Source: Nageia nagi (lineage: Eukaryota > Pinophyta). Taken from it: a DNA stretch of 64,000 nt. Each line of letters begins with the position of its first letter. Within the stretch, counting starts at the first letter, position 1. Where the stretch lies: positions 178,994,001-179,058,000 of the forward strand of contig JBITNC010000001.1 of assembly GCA_050084985.1 (NCBI GenBank), read 5' to 3'. This document shows, one piece after another, positions 1-11,523 of this stretch. Position numbers and translations under genes: made by a program. A model generated the notes under the pieces. The model was not told the DNA's origin, searched no databases, and saw only the letters and a list, made by a program, of their open reading frames with translations.

Positions 1-1560
1 GTAAATTACCAAATTATCAACTTATCACATAAATGGGTTAAAAGATAGAATATCAACCTATGATCCAACAATAACAACCATAGTATGTACAACAAACTTA
101 TCAAATACCACAACCATTACAAGTAATGGGAACTTCACAACAAGTTCCTCAAACACCAATGGTAACTTATCAACAACCACAACAACAAGTTATTCCTTAT
201 AATCAAGATTATTTTGGATTAATAATAGAAGCCTCCAAAGGATATCAAGAAGAAAATGATCCTAAAATTATTTCAACCAAAATTCAACCAAAAATGAGTA
301 AAGAAGATAATGAGGTAACAAAACACTTAAAAGAGATAGAAGAAGTATTGCTTAAATAGAAAAGAGATAGCCTTTTATATGAGATAATCTGTAGTGAACC
401 AATATATCCAAGTGTTCCAAAAAAGGATATACCTTATAAGTTTGAAATACTTAAAATTGAACATTTTAAAGGAAAATAAGATCCTTAATAACATTTACAA
501 AAATTTAAGTATTCTAGTTATTTAATTGCCAATGATGATGCTTTAATGCTATGAATATTTTCTATGAAACTTTCTAGTCAAGGCATAGATTTGTATAATA
601 GTTTGCTAGAATATAGTATTAAAACTTATTCTCAATTGGAAAACCTTTTTCTACAACATTTCAGGATTAATATTAAAGATAAAACTTTTATTATTGAAGA
701 TTATAACAATTCCCTGATGAATCAATAAATGATTTCATTTTGTGATGGTAAGTAATTTTGACAAGCATGCCTTATACATTACCTCAAAAAGAATTAGTAA
801 AATTATTTATTTAAATTTTCTTATGACCTATAGATAGCATGTTACTTATGCAACAACATAAAATGTTTGAAGATGCTATCTCTTAGGTAGTAGTAATCGA
901 ACAAGTTAAAATTCAATATGGCAAAATAAAAGGTGAAAAATGAGAAGGATATGTAAAAACTAAGACACAAATAGATAAGGTGATGCTAGATAATAAATTA
1001 TCTATCCAAAAACAAAAATAATTAAATACAACCTTACAAAAAGATGAAGAGCCAAAATGATACCAAAAATTTGAAAGAGATACAAAACCTCCTAGGAATT
1101 TAACACGTTTATTCAAACCTCTTCAAGATATTTTAAAGAAAATGTTAGATAATAATTTAATAATATTACCTAAACTTAGATTAGATTAAATCAAAAATAA
1201 AAATACTAAGTGGTATAGAGAAAATGAATTTTGTAATTATCATTGATAAAAAGATCATGATACAAATCAATGTTGTTCATTGAAACATATGATCCAAGAT
1301 TTAATTGATGAGGGAAAATTATAGGTAGATACCCCTTTTCCAAACCCTAATAAAGAATTAGGTATTTAACAAAATCCTCTTCCACATCATACCAATAATA
1401 TTTCATAGAATATAAATCAAGTAATACATAAATATGATCCAAATTACACAGGGTATGTTTCTATGATTAGTGTTACCACAAGAGCATAAAAAAGTTAAAA
1501 TAAACAAAATACAACAATGAATCAATAAAATGTAATGCCACAAATACCAAGACCTAAACA
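1..1560 (+). pseudogene. gag: E1 gag polyprotein (capsid and nucleocapsid), 5'-incomplete, broken
   Basis: Gag packages element RNA in cytoplasmic particles. The frame is already open at the window edge and begins with a Gln/Pro-rich stretch (longest open piece 126-359). The capsid part follows at about 370-900 and resembles E3 gag. Shared landmarks are a KIISYKIICNEPIHPSV-like segment (here EIICSEPIYPSVPKK) and ANDDALML. A degenerate zinc-knuckle remains at about 1232-1276, shaped C-x2-H-x5-H-x4-C (CNYH, KDHDTNQC). It is followed by a MIQDLIDEGKL motif, which is typical of Tat gags and also present in the intact E6 gag. More than fifteen nonsense codons interrupt it. The start codon is outside the window. 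Confidence 0.75.
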
Positions 1561-1789
1561 TATTAAAGTGTTAGTCAATGGAGCATTACAACAATAATTA
1601 AATATATCATAATTTAAATTATCCATATTTGATTTGTTACAACAATCAAAAGATCATCGAGATGTGATGAATCATATTTAAAAAAAAATTGAGCTAGATA
1701 TTAATGATCCTGAAAGTTTTGCTACTCTTATAGGTAACATTGAACAAATTAAAAAACCAGCAATTACATTTTATGATCATGAAATTAAA

Positions 1790-2330
1790 CATTGAAAAAC
1801 TTCATCTAGAATTGATCCACCATTAAACATTGTAGCAAATATTGATAGAAAGATGTTTAAACAAGTCTTAATTGATGAAGGATCTGTAATAAATATTATA
1901 TCTACAATTGCTTTCCAAAATCTAAATATTTCATTTTCACATATTAAGGCACCAAATTTACAATTAAAGGCTTTTAATGATGCCTTATGTCCAACAATTG
2001 GATCAATATCTATACCTATTATAGTTGGATCAAAAATAATTCAAACTATGTTACAGGTCATTAAAGGGGATATTAAACAATACAATATCCTCTTAGAAAG
2101 AACTTGGATTAAAGATATGAAATGTGTTACTTCAACATATAATAATTATTTAAAATACATACATAATGTAATAGTACATCATGTCCTTGGAGATGATAAT
2201 ACATATTCACATTGTAACACTGCAAGAATTTCTGATGAGATCACTCTAACTTCCACTCATTTCTTTATGACATCTTTATCAAAATCTTCAAAAGATAATG
2301 ATAAACAAAATATATTAAAATAAGAAAAAC
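1790..2330 (+). pseudogene. E1 retropepsin-like aspartic protease region
   Basis: This domain would cleave Gag-Pol. The active-site segment reads LIDEGSVINIIS at about 1866-1900, matching the plant gypsy pattern Asp-x-Gly-Ser followed by a hydrophobic run. A long open stretch (1853-2323) continues through the flap and C-terminal strands (LQLKAFNDAL, QYNILLERTWIKDM). The E3 copy at 34.3-34.8 kb aligns well over the same segment, which fixes the identity. It is part of a polyprotein, so the ATG at 1853 is not a real start. Downstream to about 3400 lies a poorly conserved linker to RT that also exists in E3. Confidence 0.75.
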
Positions 2331-3400
2331 AAAATCAAGTACTGGATAGTCCAAAAATAAGTAATTTATTTTTTGAATCAAATAGTTTAAATCCATAAGA
2401 AAAAGAATCATGGCAAAATCAAACACAAATATTAAACGTGTTGTATGATGTTTCTTCATCTAAAACTAGTGAGATGGTAGCTTCATCTCAAGAGAAATTT
2501 TCATAGGATAGATTTTGGAATTTCTCATACAATGACTAAGTTTTTTGATCTAGGTATTGGAGAATATGATATTGATGATGTAATATTTAATATTCCCACT
2601 ACTCAAGAGATTGGATGACTTTATCAAGAATCAAGTGTTGTAGGACAACTTGTTTCACTAGGTGAAAAACCTAATCAAACATTATTTGTATATGCAAGAA
2701 TTGATAAACCTGATGAACAACCTATTCCAAAAATTAGTAAAGAACTATTTTGTAATTCCTTGGATTATTTGTCACCCTATGTGCGATCTTTTGTCCAATG
2801 ATATTTTGATAAATGTCATTGGAAAGGTCATGGATTTGGATAATATGAACAAGGCCCATGACATGTAAGAGACATATATTATCAAATGCCTATAGATAAG
2901 ATGGGATTAGGATATAAGAGTAAAATGAAATATAATTCAAATAAAAACATGATAAAATTACAACCTAAAAATCTCACATCTGAAGAATCTCTTTACCTTT
3001 ATCATCTATTAAAATCAAATGATGTAGTACATTTGATAAGTTGATACCTAATTATTTATTTAATAATGATATATCAATGAATATGGTTCAAATTGAACAA
3101 ATCAACATTGAAAATATAAAACTTATATCTCTGTAATCCAAAGTAAAAGTAAATTCAACTATGATTGAAAGCAATATTGGAGAATCAGAAGAATATGATT
3201 TAAATGATAAAACTTGGATCCCTATACCTAATCAATTAGAAGAAGGATCACATATAGTAATTGAAGAAACTATTAATGTTAATATTAGTGATAATTCTAC
3301 TAAGCCTAAAATTATTTAGTTAGGAAAATCTTTAATAGAGGAAGATAAAAAGTTATTTATATCTATTTTGAAAGAAAAATAGGCCATATTTGCATAGACA
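2331..3400 (+). pseudogene. E1 protease to RT linker, degenerate
   Basis: About 1.1 kb between the protease and RT palm holds acidic, low-complexity translated fragments with no catalytic motif. Pieces such as IGEYDIDDVIFN (about 2560) and an acidic segment near 3170-3260 have weak counterparts in E3 at 33.3-34.1 kb, so it was probably coding. The reading frame has several shifts and stops. No separate gene is supported. Confidence 0.45.
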
Positions 3401-3990
3401 TATGAAGATATGCCTGATATAGCTACCAGTTTGGTTGTTCACAATCTAGGTCTTAAAGAATATGCTAAACCTATTAAGCAAGAGTTACAAAAAATGAATC
3501 CTACAATAGCCTTGATGGTAAAAGAAGAATTACAAAAATTATTAGATGCCAAATTTATATAACCAATTGATTATTCAAAATGGATTTCAAATATTGTTCC
3601 TATAAAGAAACCAAATGGAAAAATTCATATCTGTACCAATTTTAGAGATTTAAATAAAGCATGTTCTAAAGATGATTTCCCACTTCCTAATATAGATAAC
3701 TTGGTGGATGACATAGTAGGAAATGAAATGCTTTCACTTATGGATGGATTGTCTGGCTATAATCAAATAAAAGTTTCTCTTAAAGACTAACATAAAACCA
3801 TGTTTATAACACCATGGGGAACCATTTTGCAAAGTTTGCAAGGAAAATTACAAGCAATCAAATATTTTATTTGATAATTATCAGATAAATGTAAACCTTT
3901 TACTAAATTATTAAAAGGGAACCATTTTTCATTGGGGTAAAGAACAATAAAAAGCTTTGGATGAAATTAAACAATATTTATTAACACCAC
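3400..3990 (+). pseudogene. E1 reverse transcriptase, with catalytic core deleted
   Basis: RT copies element RNA into DNA. Fingers and palm are clear: a run ending LLDAKFI, then SKWISNIVPIKKPNGKI, CTNFRDLNKA, and LMDGLSGYNQIKVS, whose first Asp is a catalytic residue. At about 3825 the conserved TPWGT block passes directly into the thumb/connection sequence LQGKLQAIKYFI. The stretch that should encode the YxDD box is absent, which is an internal deletion of several hundred bases. E3 retains this stretch (32.4-32.6 kb). The enzyme would be dead whatever the nonsense codons. Confidence 0.85.
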
Positions 3991-4390
3991 CAATATTAAG
4001 TTCTCCATGAGTCAATGAACCATTTTTGCTCTATTCATCAGCAATAGAAAATGTATTAGGTATTATTCTTGCTCAAAAGAATAAACACAACAAAGAGTAA
4101 GCCATATATTACCTTAGTTGAACACTAGTGGATTATGAAATTAAGTATGTATATATGGAAAAACTATGTTTATCCATCATTTTTGCAATGAAAAAACTTA
4201 GGCATTACATGTTAAACCATACTACTTATTTTATTACAAAAGTTGATTTCCTTAAAATATATGATGAATAAAACTTACCAAAATATAAGAACATAAAAAT
4301 GGAACATGTATTTAACTAAATTTGATTTACAATTCATTAGTAAAAAATACATCAAAGGTTAAGTTATAGCTAATTATTTAGTAGAAGCAC
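3990..4390 (+). pseudogene. E1 RT-linked RNase H / connection domain
   Basis: Translation gives SSAIENVLGIILAQKN, AIYYLS and YMEKLCLSIIFAMKKLRHYML, the typical gypsy RNase H-like domain directly after RT. The usual catalytic acidic positions are poorly kept. That is common in Tat elements, where this domain acts as a connection and a second RNase H does the cleavage. Several TAA and TGA codons break it. Confidence 0.7.
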
Positions 4391-4392
4391 CT

Positions 4393-4767
4393 TTGCAAGA
4401 TGATAATCCCCTTATCATAGAATTACTTGATGAACACATATCTCAATTAGACAATGTTGACTTACCAATAGAATTAGAAGAAGAATGGGATATGACAATA
4501 CATTATGATGGATCTAAGAGTGAAAAGGGAGGTGGAGCAAGTGTTATATTTATCACTCCTCAAGGAATACCAATTCCATATTCATTCAAATTAGATTTTT
4601 CTTGTACAAATAATAATGCTAAATATGAGGCCTTAATATTAGTTATTAAGATTGCTCTAAAATTAAAACTAAGAAAAGTAAAATTCATCAAAGATTTATT
4701 ATTAATTGTAAATCAAATTAAAGGAATATTTCAATGTAAAGAATCTTTACTTCAAAAATATAAATAA
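4393..4767 (+). pseudogene. E1 second (archaeal-type) RNase H, open for 124 codons
   Basis: This is the best-preserved piece of E1. MTIHYDGSKSEKGGGASVIF contains the first catalytic Asp. SCTNNNAKYEALIL has Lys where the family usually has Glu before YEAL. KDLLLIVNQIKG keeps the third acidic position. The domain is diagnostic of the Tat clade and lies between the RT-linked RNase H and integrase, as expected. It is part of the polyprotein, so the apparent ATG is not a true start. Loss of the middle Glu suggests inactivity. Confidence 0.8.
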
Positions 4768-4769
4768 AT

Positions 4770-6249
4770 AGTTGAAAATTTATTATCTTTATTGATAAAA
4801 TATAGAATTCAAGAAACTCCCAAATCAAATAATAGATTAGCTAATGCTATGGCATCAATTGGATCATTAATACCTCAAAATCCACACCACCAAAACATTC
4901 ACATTGAAATAGTAAAAATAACAGAGTTTGCTTTAGAAATAGATGATAAAACATATGATGTTTTGGACATCACAATAGAAAAAACAAATCTATGGTATGA
5001 CCAATTAGTTAAATTTTTAAGAGATGGAGTTTTACCTAAAGATTTGAAAAAATCAGTTATGAAAGCTTTTAAATTATGAGTGTCTTGTTATTGCATGTTA
5101 GGTGATATACTATATCAAAGAGGATTTCATGGTATATTACTGCATTGTTTAGAATGGGCTGATTCACAAATTGCAATTTTATCTACACATGATGGAATAT
5201 GTGAAGGACATTTTAGCAAACCTACTATTACAAAATGTCTAATGTGCATGGGATATTATTGGCCTATAATGGAATGTGGTTGTATCAATTACATTAAAAA
5301 ATGCATTAAGTGCAACAACATGCTCACCTTCTTGTTCAACATTCACAAGCACTACAACCAATGCAATCTTTATGGCCATTTTCATGGTGGGATTTAGATC
5401 TTATATGAAAAATATCCCCTACATCATTAGGAGGTCATAAATTTATTATAACAACTACTAAATATTTTATGAAATGGGTGGATGCTATACCCATGATTTC
5501 AACAAAAAGTCCTAAAATAGCTAAATTCATATTACATCATCTTATTTATCGATTTGGCATTCTTGCTCAAATCATTACTAATAATGGAAAAAATTTTGAA
5601 AACAAAAAAGTATTAGCATTATCTAAAGCATATCACATACAAATTAACTTTTCAACACCATATTATCCTCAAGGTAATGGTCAAGCTGAGGCTACAAATA
5701 AAACCATTTGAAGTATTCTAGTAAAACTATTAATGATTCTCATAAAGATTGGCATTATCAAATTCCACGTGCTTTATGGTCATATCGTACAAGCATTAGA
5801 AAACCAATTGGGGCAACCCTATTTTCCCTTATTTATGGTTTAGAAGTGATATTACCATTGGAGATAGAAATTCCTTCTTTATGAATTGCTTTACAAGACT
5901 ATATAAATAATGAAGTAGCAAGACAAGCAAGAATATATCAATTATTACTTTTAGATGAAAAATGAGTCCATGCATTAGAATATATGCATCTATACCAAGA
6001 ACATATCAAATGAGGATTTGATAAGAAAGTTAAGATACATGAATTTAATATAGGGGATTTAGTTTTAAAAGAAAACCAACAAACATATCATATGGAATGC
6101 CAATTATGTGATAAATTTGCTCCAAATTTGTTGGTACCTTACATAATCAAGAAAAATAATGGTTCTAGGGCATATCATTTGGCTGATATGGAAGGAAGTG
6201 AAGAGCATGAACCCATAAACATCATGCATCTTCGACCATTCTATAGTTA
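4770..6249 (+). pseudogene. E1 integrase, Asp to Asn at the second catalytic residue, frameshifted
   Basis: The N-terminal zinc domain lies at about 5185-5320: HDGICEGHF, then CINYIKKCIKC, giving HHCC ligands. The catalytic core follows. WWDLDLI near 5385 supplies the first Asp. IITNNGKNF has Asn at 5580-5582 where TDNG is expected. PQGNGQAEATNK keeps the Glu at 5688-5690. The distance between the second and third positions is 36 codons, the classic D-35-E spacing. A frame change lies between about 5390 and 5470. The C-terminal part ends in INIMHLRPFYS and a TAG at 6247-6249. No chromodomain follows, in line with Tat rather than chromovirus identity. Confidence 0.85.
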
Positions 6250-6319
6250 GAAAAAACATTTTGCTCTTTGTAAATAGTGTATATACATATTTTGTATGTT
6301 AAAAAAATGATTATGAAAT

Positions 6320-6321
<2 letters not shown>

Positions 6322-6358
<37 letters not shown>
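6322..6358. repeat. (AT)n microsatellite
   Basis: About 18 uninterrupted AT dinucleotides lie between the end of integrase and ORF3 of E1. A simple repeat with no other signal. Confidence 0.95.
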
Positions 6359-6360
<2 letters not shown>

Positions 6361-6371
6361 TGTATTGGTAG

Positions 6372-7466
6372 ATGGATTTTAAATGGTCAAATACTATCCA
6401 TGTAATGGACAATAGAAGAGGACTTCAATGGCTAGCTTGGTATGCAAAATTTCGATATCTAGAAGATAGAGCTATCATGCATGTAATGCAAAATATTACT
6501 TCTAAAATGAGAAATTTCTTGCAATTACCTATTGATATACAAAAACTAATAGTATTAAAAAATCAACTTAATCCATATGATGAATGGCGAATAGACAATA
6601 AAGGAGATGATATTAATACTTACTTTGACAAATCCATGTATTTTGTTGATTTTATGCATTATCATGATCAAGTTGAAAATATATATCTAATATGTTTTCA
6701 TTGGCCTATATCCTCATGATCATTGATTCTTGATTGTACTTTCAGTAATTGGGTTTTGAACATAAAGTATCATACTCTACAAAATTTAGATCCTCTTTTT
6801 AATTAGGTAAGTCAGATTGCAGGAGATATTAATCATCATAAAATGATCTATGATTTCACCACTTCATTTTTCCTAACTCCAAAATTATCTAGAAATCTAA
6901 TTCAAAATATCAATTATGGCTTTTCTTATAAGAAGTCAAAATTTTGTTCATCACCTCCATGTGAAAATTTAACATGATAATTGCCTTGGAAAATCTTACA
7001 AACTCATCTTCCATAATTTCAAATTGATAAATCCAATCCACATTTTGTTCAATGATATCATGATGATAAATATGTAAAAATGCTACAAAGAAACCTGTGT
7101 AAAGTTATGTCTCAAGTGTTTTCATTACCTATGTAAATACAAGAGAAAATAGCCATGTATTATTATAATGATTAAAACTCTAAAGCTTGGCCATTAAAAC
7201 ATAATGGGTATAAAGTAACTATTGAAATAGATGCCAAGGAAATATGGATGGAACTAGAATTAAAAATGAGTTTAATTCATTTGTTTCATATACATTGGCC
7301 TTATCAAAGACCTAAAATTTCCCTAAATTGTGTTGATCATGTGAATGTAAAGTATTGGGGATGAATCATATCACCCAATGATGTTTTCAATGACTCAGTA
7401 ATTCAATATAATACTTCTACAATCCCCAATCATGATACTATATGTGATTACACTTCACTTTTTTAG
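6372..7466 (+). pseudogene. E1 ORF3: unrecognised conserved protein after integrase
   Basis: I do not recognise this protein. The frame from 6372 runs about 115 codons before the first stop, then continues with stops and apparent shifts to about 7466. The same protein is found in E3 at 28.7-29.8 kb in the same position. Shared blocks in order are RYLEDRAI / RYLGDRAI, NFLQLPIDIQ (identical), ILDCTF..WVL, GDI.H.K.IYDF, VTIEIDAKEIWMELE / VTIEVKSYEIWMEQE, and a C-terminal Y.SLF. It is rich in aromatic residues and Trp. No signal peptide, transmembrane segment, zinc motif or enzyme signature is visible, so an env-like role is not supported. Conservation between two diverged copies shows that it was once a coding sequence under constraint. 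Confidence 0.7.
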
Positions 7467-8017
7467 TAAAACATGTTGCATTAATAATGGTATAAATACA
7501 AAATTAAGATTTAAAAGGATGCTTCAATGACTTAATTTATGAAATAAAGTAAAACATGAAGTTTATCCTACATATATTGAAAAATATTATGTGTATCAAC
7601 TCATCAATAATGTTCAACCATGTTCATCATTGTTCTATGTTTCCATTATTATGCACAATCATGTACACCATCACCTACTCAAATATTTAGTATTGGTGAA
7701 CAATATTCATATTCATCCATCAAACAAATAATTATTTAAAATTTTAAATCAAAACCAAAGGTATTTCAAGTGTTGTCACCTCCATTAATTGTTTATCCAC
7801 CAAGACATTAACCATCCATTCTTGGAATAGGGCCATATTATCTTTAATTGAATCCTTCATATTATTATGTTTTGAAACAAAGAGGTTGGACCATTATTAA
7901 AAGATCATCCCATACTATTTGAAGGACTTAGTGATTCTAAAAAAAAATATCAATCAAAAAATCATAAAAATTAAAAAATCCTAAAATATATATATATATA
8001 TATATATATATACTTAG

Positions 8018-8067
<50 letters not shown>

Positions 8068-8112
8068 TTAGAAATATATAATTCTAAAGTGTCTTGCCTA
8101 TAGGGTGCATTG

Positions 8113-8172
<60 letters not shown>

Positions 8173-8589
8173 TATTATTAAATTAGGGAATGCTATCCTT
8201 ATTTGATGAAAAATATAATGATTTAGATCACTTATCAATTTATATTTATATATTTCCCCATTCATATATACCATTTGTACACATATTACATCGTATATGT
8301 ATGATTAACATAATATTGTTTAAAGTTATCATCATTTTGACTTATATTATGACATATGATATATGAATTTTAGTCAATTTAAGATGACAGAAAAACATGT
8401 TTGATATCTTTGGAATATCATGAACTCAAACACTATTCTCACATTTAAAATCTTAAAATAAAATAGACATTAAATTTTTTGAAGTATAGTTTTAAAGGAA
8501 ATATTCTCCTATTATTTTGCTTCATCCCAAACCCAAGGAAAAAAAAAGGGAGACTTTAAAAAAAAAAAAATAGAAAAAAGAAAAGTAGT
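7467..8589. repeat. AT-rich noncoding stretch with three (AT)n tracts
   Basis: No coding signal. (AT)n tracts occupy about 7986-8010, 8020-8066 and 8116-8170, the first two separated by the short unit ACTTAGAAAT, which recurs after the second tract. A small hairpin at 8099-8119 pairs TATAGGG with CCCTATA around a 7-base loop. Poly-A runs lie near 8540-8575. This is internal noncoding sequence of E1 between ORF3 and the antisense PMD gene. Confidence 0.75.
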
Positions 8590-9480
8590 CTAAAATATAT
8601 GCTTAGGTTATTGCAATATCCTCTATTGGGGCTATGGACACTTGACTAGTAATAGAGCAAGGTTGTAGTGGGATCTAGGGGTTAATCCTCATTGAGGATA
8701 TGGATGCCTATCTAGAAATGGGGCATACCTAACAAAGAGGTAACATGTCCAAAGAAATTTGGACCACTGTATGCACATGAGGAGAATTGACTTTAAACTA
8801 TGCTTTTAAAAGCATTTAATTTATGGATGTCTAGAAAAGTAAATGAATATCACCATGCACACATGAGTTCAAGATAAACTTTTGATATTATGATTATGTT
8901 TTATATCATCTCTAATTGCATAAATGAAGATAAAAGAAAGATTGATAAAGCTAGTTAATTGATTATTTCTTTAATCATGTTATGTTATCAATATTATCCA
9001 TATATCCTAATATAAAATTATCTTTATTATTATTTAAATGGATAAGTGATCTTGTTATTCTAGTTATCTTCTATATTTGTATAACATTTTTTATCATATA
9101 TTTATTTATACACATACATAGCTAAGAAACAAAAAATGATGCATCTAATTCCATACTATTATACTTAAAATATATCCTATAAAATTTTATTTACAAAAAT
9201 TTCATTGTCTAGTATTTTATATAACCTTTATGATAATAGGATCAAAATATTCGAACATCATTCAATATATGAAAGCATAATAAACTTGAATATATAATCA
9301 TAAGAAAACATATCATCATATACCTATCTTCCAATATAAAACTAAACATGACATCATTCCAAATATCCTCAACTACTCAATCATATAACATATCAAATCA
9401 TAACATCTCAAATTACATCATCCCATAAAAAATATAAACATATAAAAATACATGATCTCATAAAGTATACAATCTCATCA
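8590..9480. other. E1 internal noncoding block, partly conserved with E3
   Basis: Positions 8605-8755 match the reverse complement of about 26855-27010 in E3, over phrases such as GCAATATCCTCTATTGGGGC and GGATCTAGGGGTTAATC. In both elements the block lies between ORF3 and the 3' end of the antisense PMD gene. It has an internal imperfect repeat: CCTCTATTGGGGCTATGGACACTTGACTAG-like, then CCTCATTGAGGATATGGATGCCTATCTAG-like. The remainder to 9480 shows nothing recognisable. Confidence 0.6.
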
Positions 9481-9489
9481 TCATGATAA

Positions 9490-11523
9490 AAATATAATAT
9501 GGGCATCCTCATGGACTACCCCAACCTCTAGAACCTCCTTGAGGACTACTCCAACCACTACCTTAACCTTGAGAACCATTGTGATCTCTCTGCTATCTAC
9601 TCATCTCTCTAATGTCATGACCAGGAGGAGTAGTACAAATAAACCCTATAGGATTGGTTGGTAATGTATCCCCTTGTAACTTTGATGATCTCACAATACC
9701 CTAGGAGGATGCCCAAGGTGTAGTACCCTTGCTAGGAGAGGCTTTTGATCTTATTATCCTACTTGGAGAACCTGTTATCTCCTAAGCACTATTGCTAGCC
9801 TGATCTGCAAATAAGTTAATAGGTATATAACTTAATGGAGGTATAGGATACTATACTACAAGGGAAAATGTTGGTACACCTATTAACCAAGTTTGAACAA
9901 TAGCACTATAGTAATCTCTTTGCTGATAAATGCCATGAACAAACATTGAATATCTACTCTCTATACCCCAAGAATAGGTGTTGCTCCCATATAATGAGCT
10001 TAAGCTCCCTATAGTGATGTATGAGCCTCATCTCTCTCTTGATGATACCAATCCCTCTTAGCTCTACATTGATACATGCATGAGTTGGCCTACACCAACT
10101 GATATTTAAGCTCATAAATATCATCTAGTAAAGTATTAATACTAGGAATCTAAGTCATTGGGATATCACCTTTATCATCATCAACTTTACCTAGGGTAAC
10201 TCACTCCTTAGCTAGACTCATTGCTCTCTCCTTTGGAATAAAATTTTTAGTACCATCTATCATCCTATCCTCTCCCTCACCTACTGCTATCTCACTTGTA
10301 GCTACACCCACCTCCTCAACATCATCAACACATTGATGAATGCATCTAACCTCTCCATCATCATCACCACCCTCTAACTCAACATTCCATCAAGATCTAA
10401 ACTCTTAAATAATACCAATATCATCTACCCTAGTATCATCCTCAATCAATGTCTCCTCCTAAGTAGGATCTGGCTCTGCATACACCAAATATTGAACACC
10501 ATCCACTAGGATGGTATCCTAATGTTGATATAGCACTGGTGAAGGTGGAATATCTTGAACTAAACTAAACTAATGATTTCCTCTCCCAAATTTAAAAAAC
10601 TCAAGAAAATCTATCTTTCTACCACTCAATACACATGGCTACCGAATACCAATAATCTCCCCTGCAAGCTCAGCCCAAATTGGATATAAATGATAAGATC
10701 TAAGCCTCACCTAATCTAGAACTAACTGATCTAGGATGTGATGGTAATAGGCCACATCTCACCTAATGCCATCTAATATATGAATATAAAAATCATCACA
10801 CCATCAAATGATGCCTACCTCATACTCTAAATAGCTTACAAAATGAGCCATAGGTAAGCTTGAAGGGTGAGCTATAGCAATATGCTCGTAAGCCCATGCC
10901 TATAAAGTGATAGTAACTAATAATGAGTCATGATGTCCCTAAGAATAAAATAATAGCTCTCTATAAATCTGAGTTAATAGTTTAAGCACCCAAGCATACA
11001 CTATGTCATGTTGTATCATATCTATTATAATTGATAAAAGCAACCATGGGAATATCTTACCACCAGTATCTAGGAGAGCATAACACTAAACTAATCCTAT
11101 CAAATATGAAAAATGTATATCCCCAATCTGATCCTCCATCCAATACTGGTAGTATCAAATCCCTCCAAAAATAATAGTATCAACTCTATCTACTCCATAA
11201 AGATATGAAATTGCTGGCAAAGCTCCAACTCTATTTATCGCATGTTGTATCCTTTGACCATGGATAAGTAGTCTATATAATTGATGAATGTCCTCTACAG
11301 TGATCATCATCTCCCTAGTTGGGAGATGAAAGGTCAAAGTATGAGCAATCCATCTATCTAACAAAGCTAGCAATAAAGGATACTCCTAATGAATGCAACC
11401 CATATATGGGCCCATGCCAAATTTGACCATCTTAAAAAATGTGTTATCAGTAAGACCCAAAAACTCCCTACCCACTTGAATGATAGAAGGGTATATACCA
11501 TGAGGCTCAAAAATGTCTTGAAC
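9490..11523 (-). pseudogene. PMD-1: antisense plant mobile domain gene of E1
   Basis: The minus strand encodes a PMD (aminotransferase-like plant mobile domain) protein. Known PMD proteins of plants (MAIN, MAIL1) are nuclear and act in silencing and genome stability. Diagnostic stretch: LLALLDRW, then FHLPTREMMITVEDIHQLY (open at 11155-11373), then PAISYLYGVDRVDTI. Further on, AWAYEHIAIAHP aligns with VWAYEHITISRP of PMD-3. An acidic region, a coiled-coil-like segment (LLDDIYELKYQLVQANS) and a Gly/Ser-rich tail complete it. The second exon probably starts at 11523, after a TTTGTAG acceptor matching the PMD-3 exon structure. It runs opposite to gag-pol. Many TAG and TGA codons break it. Confidence 0.75.
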
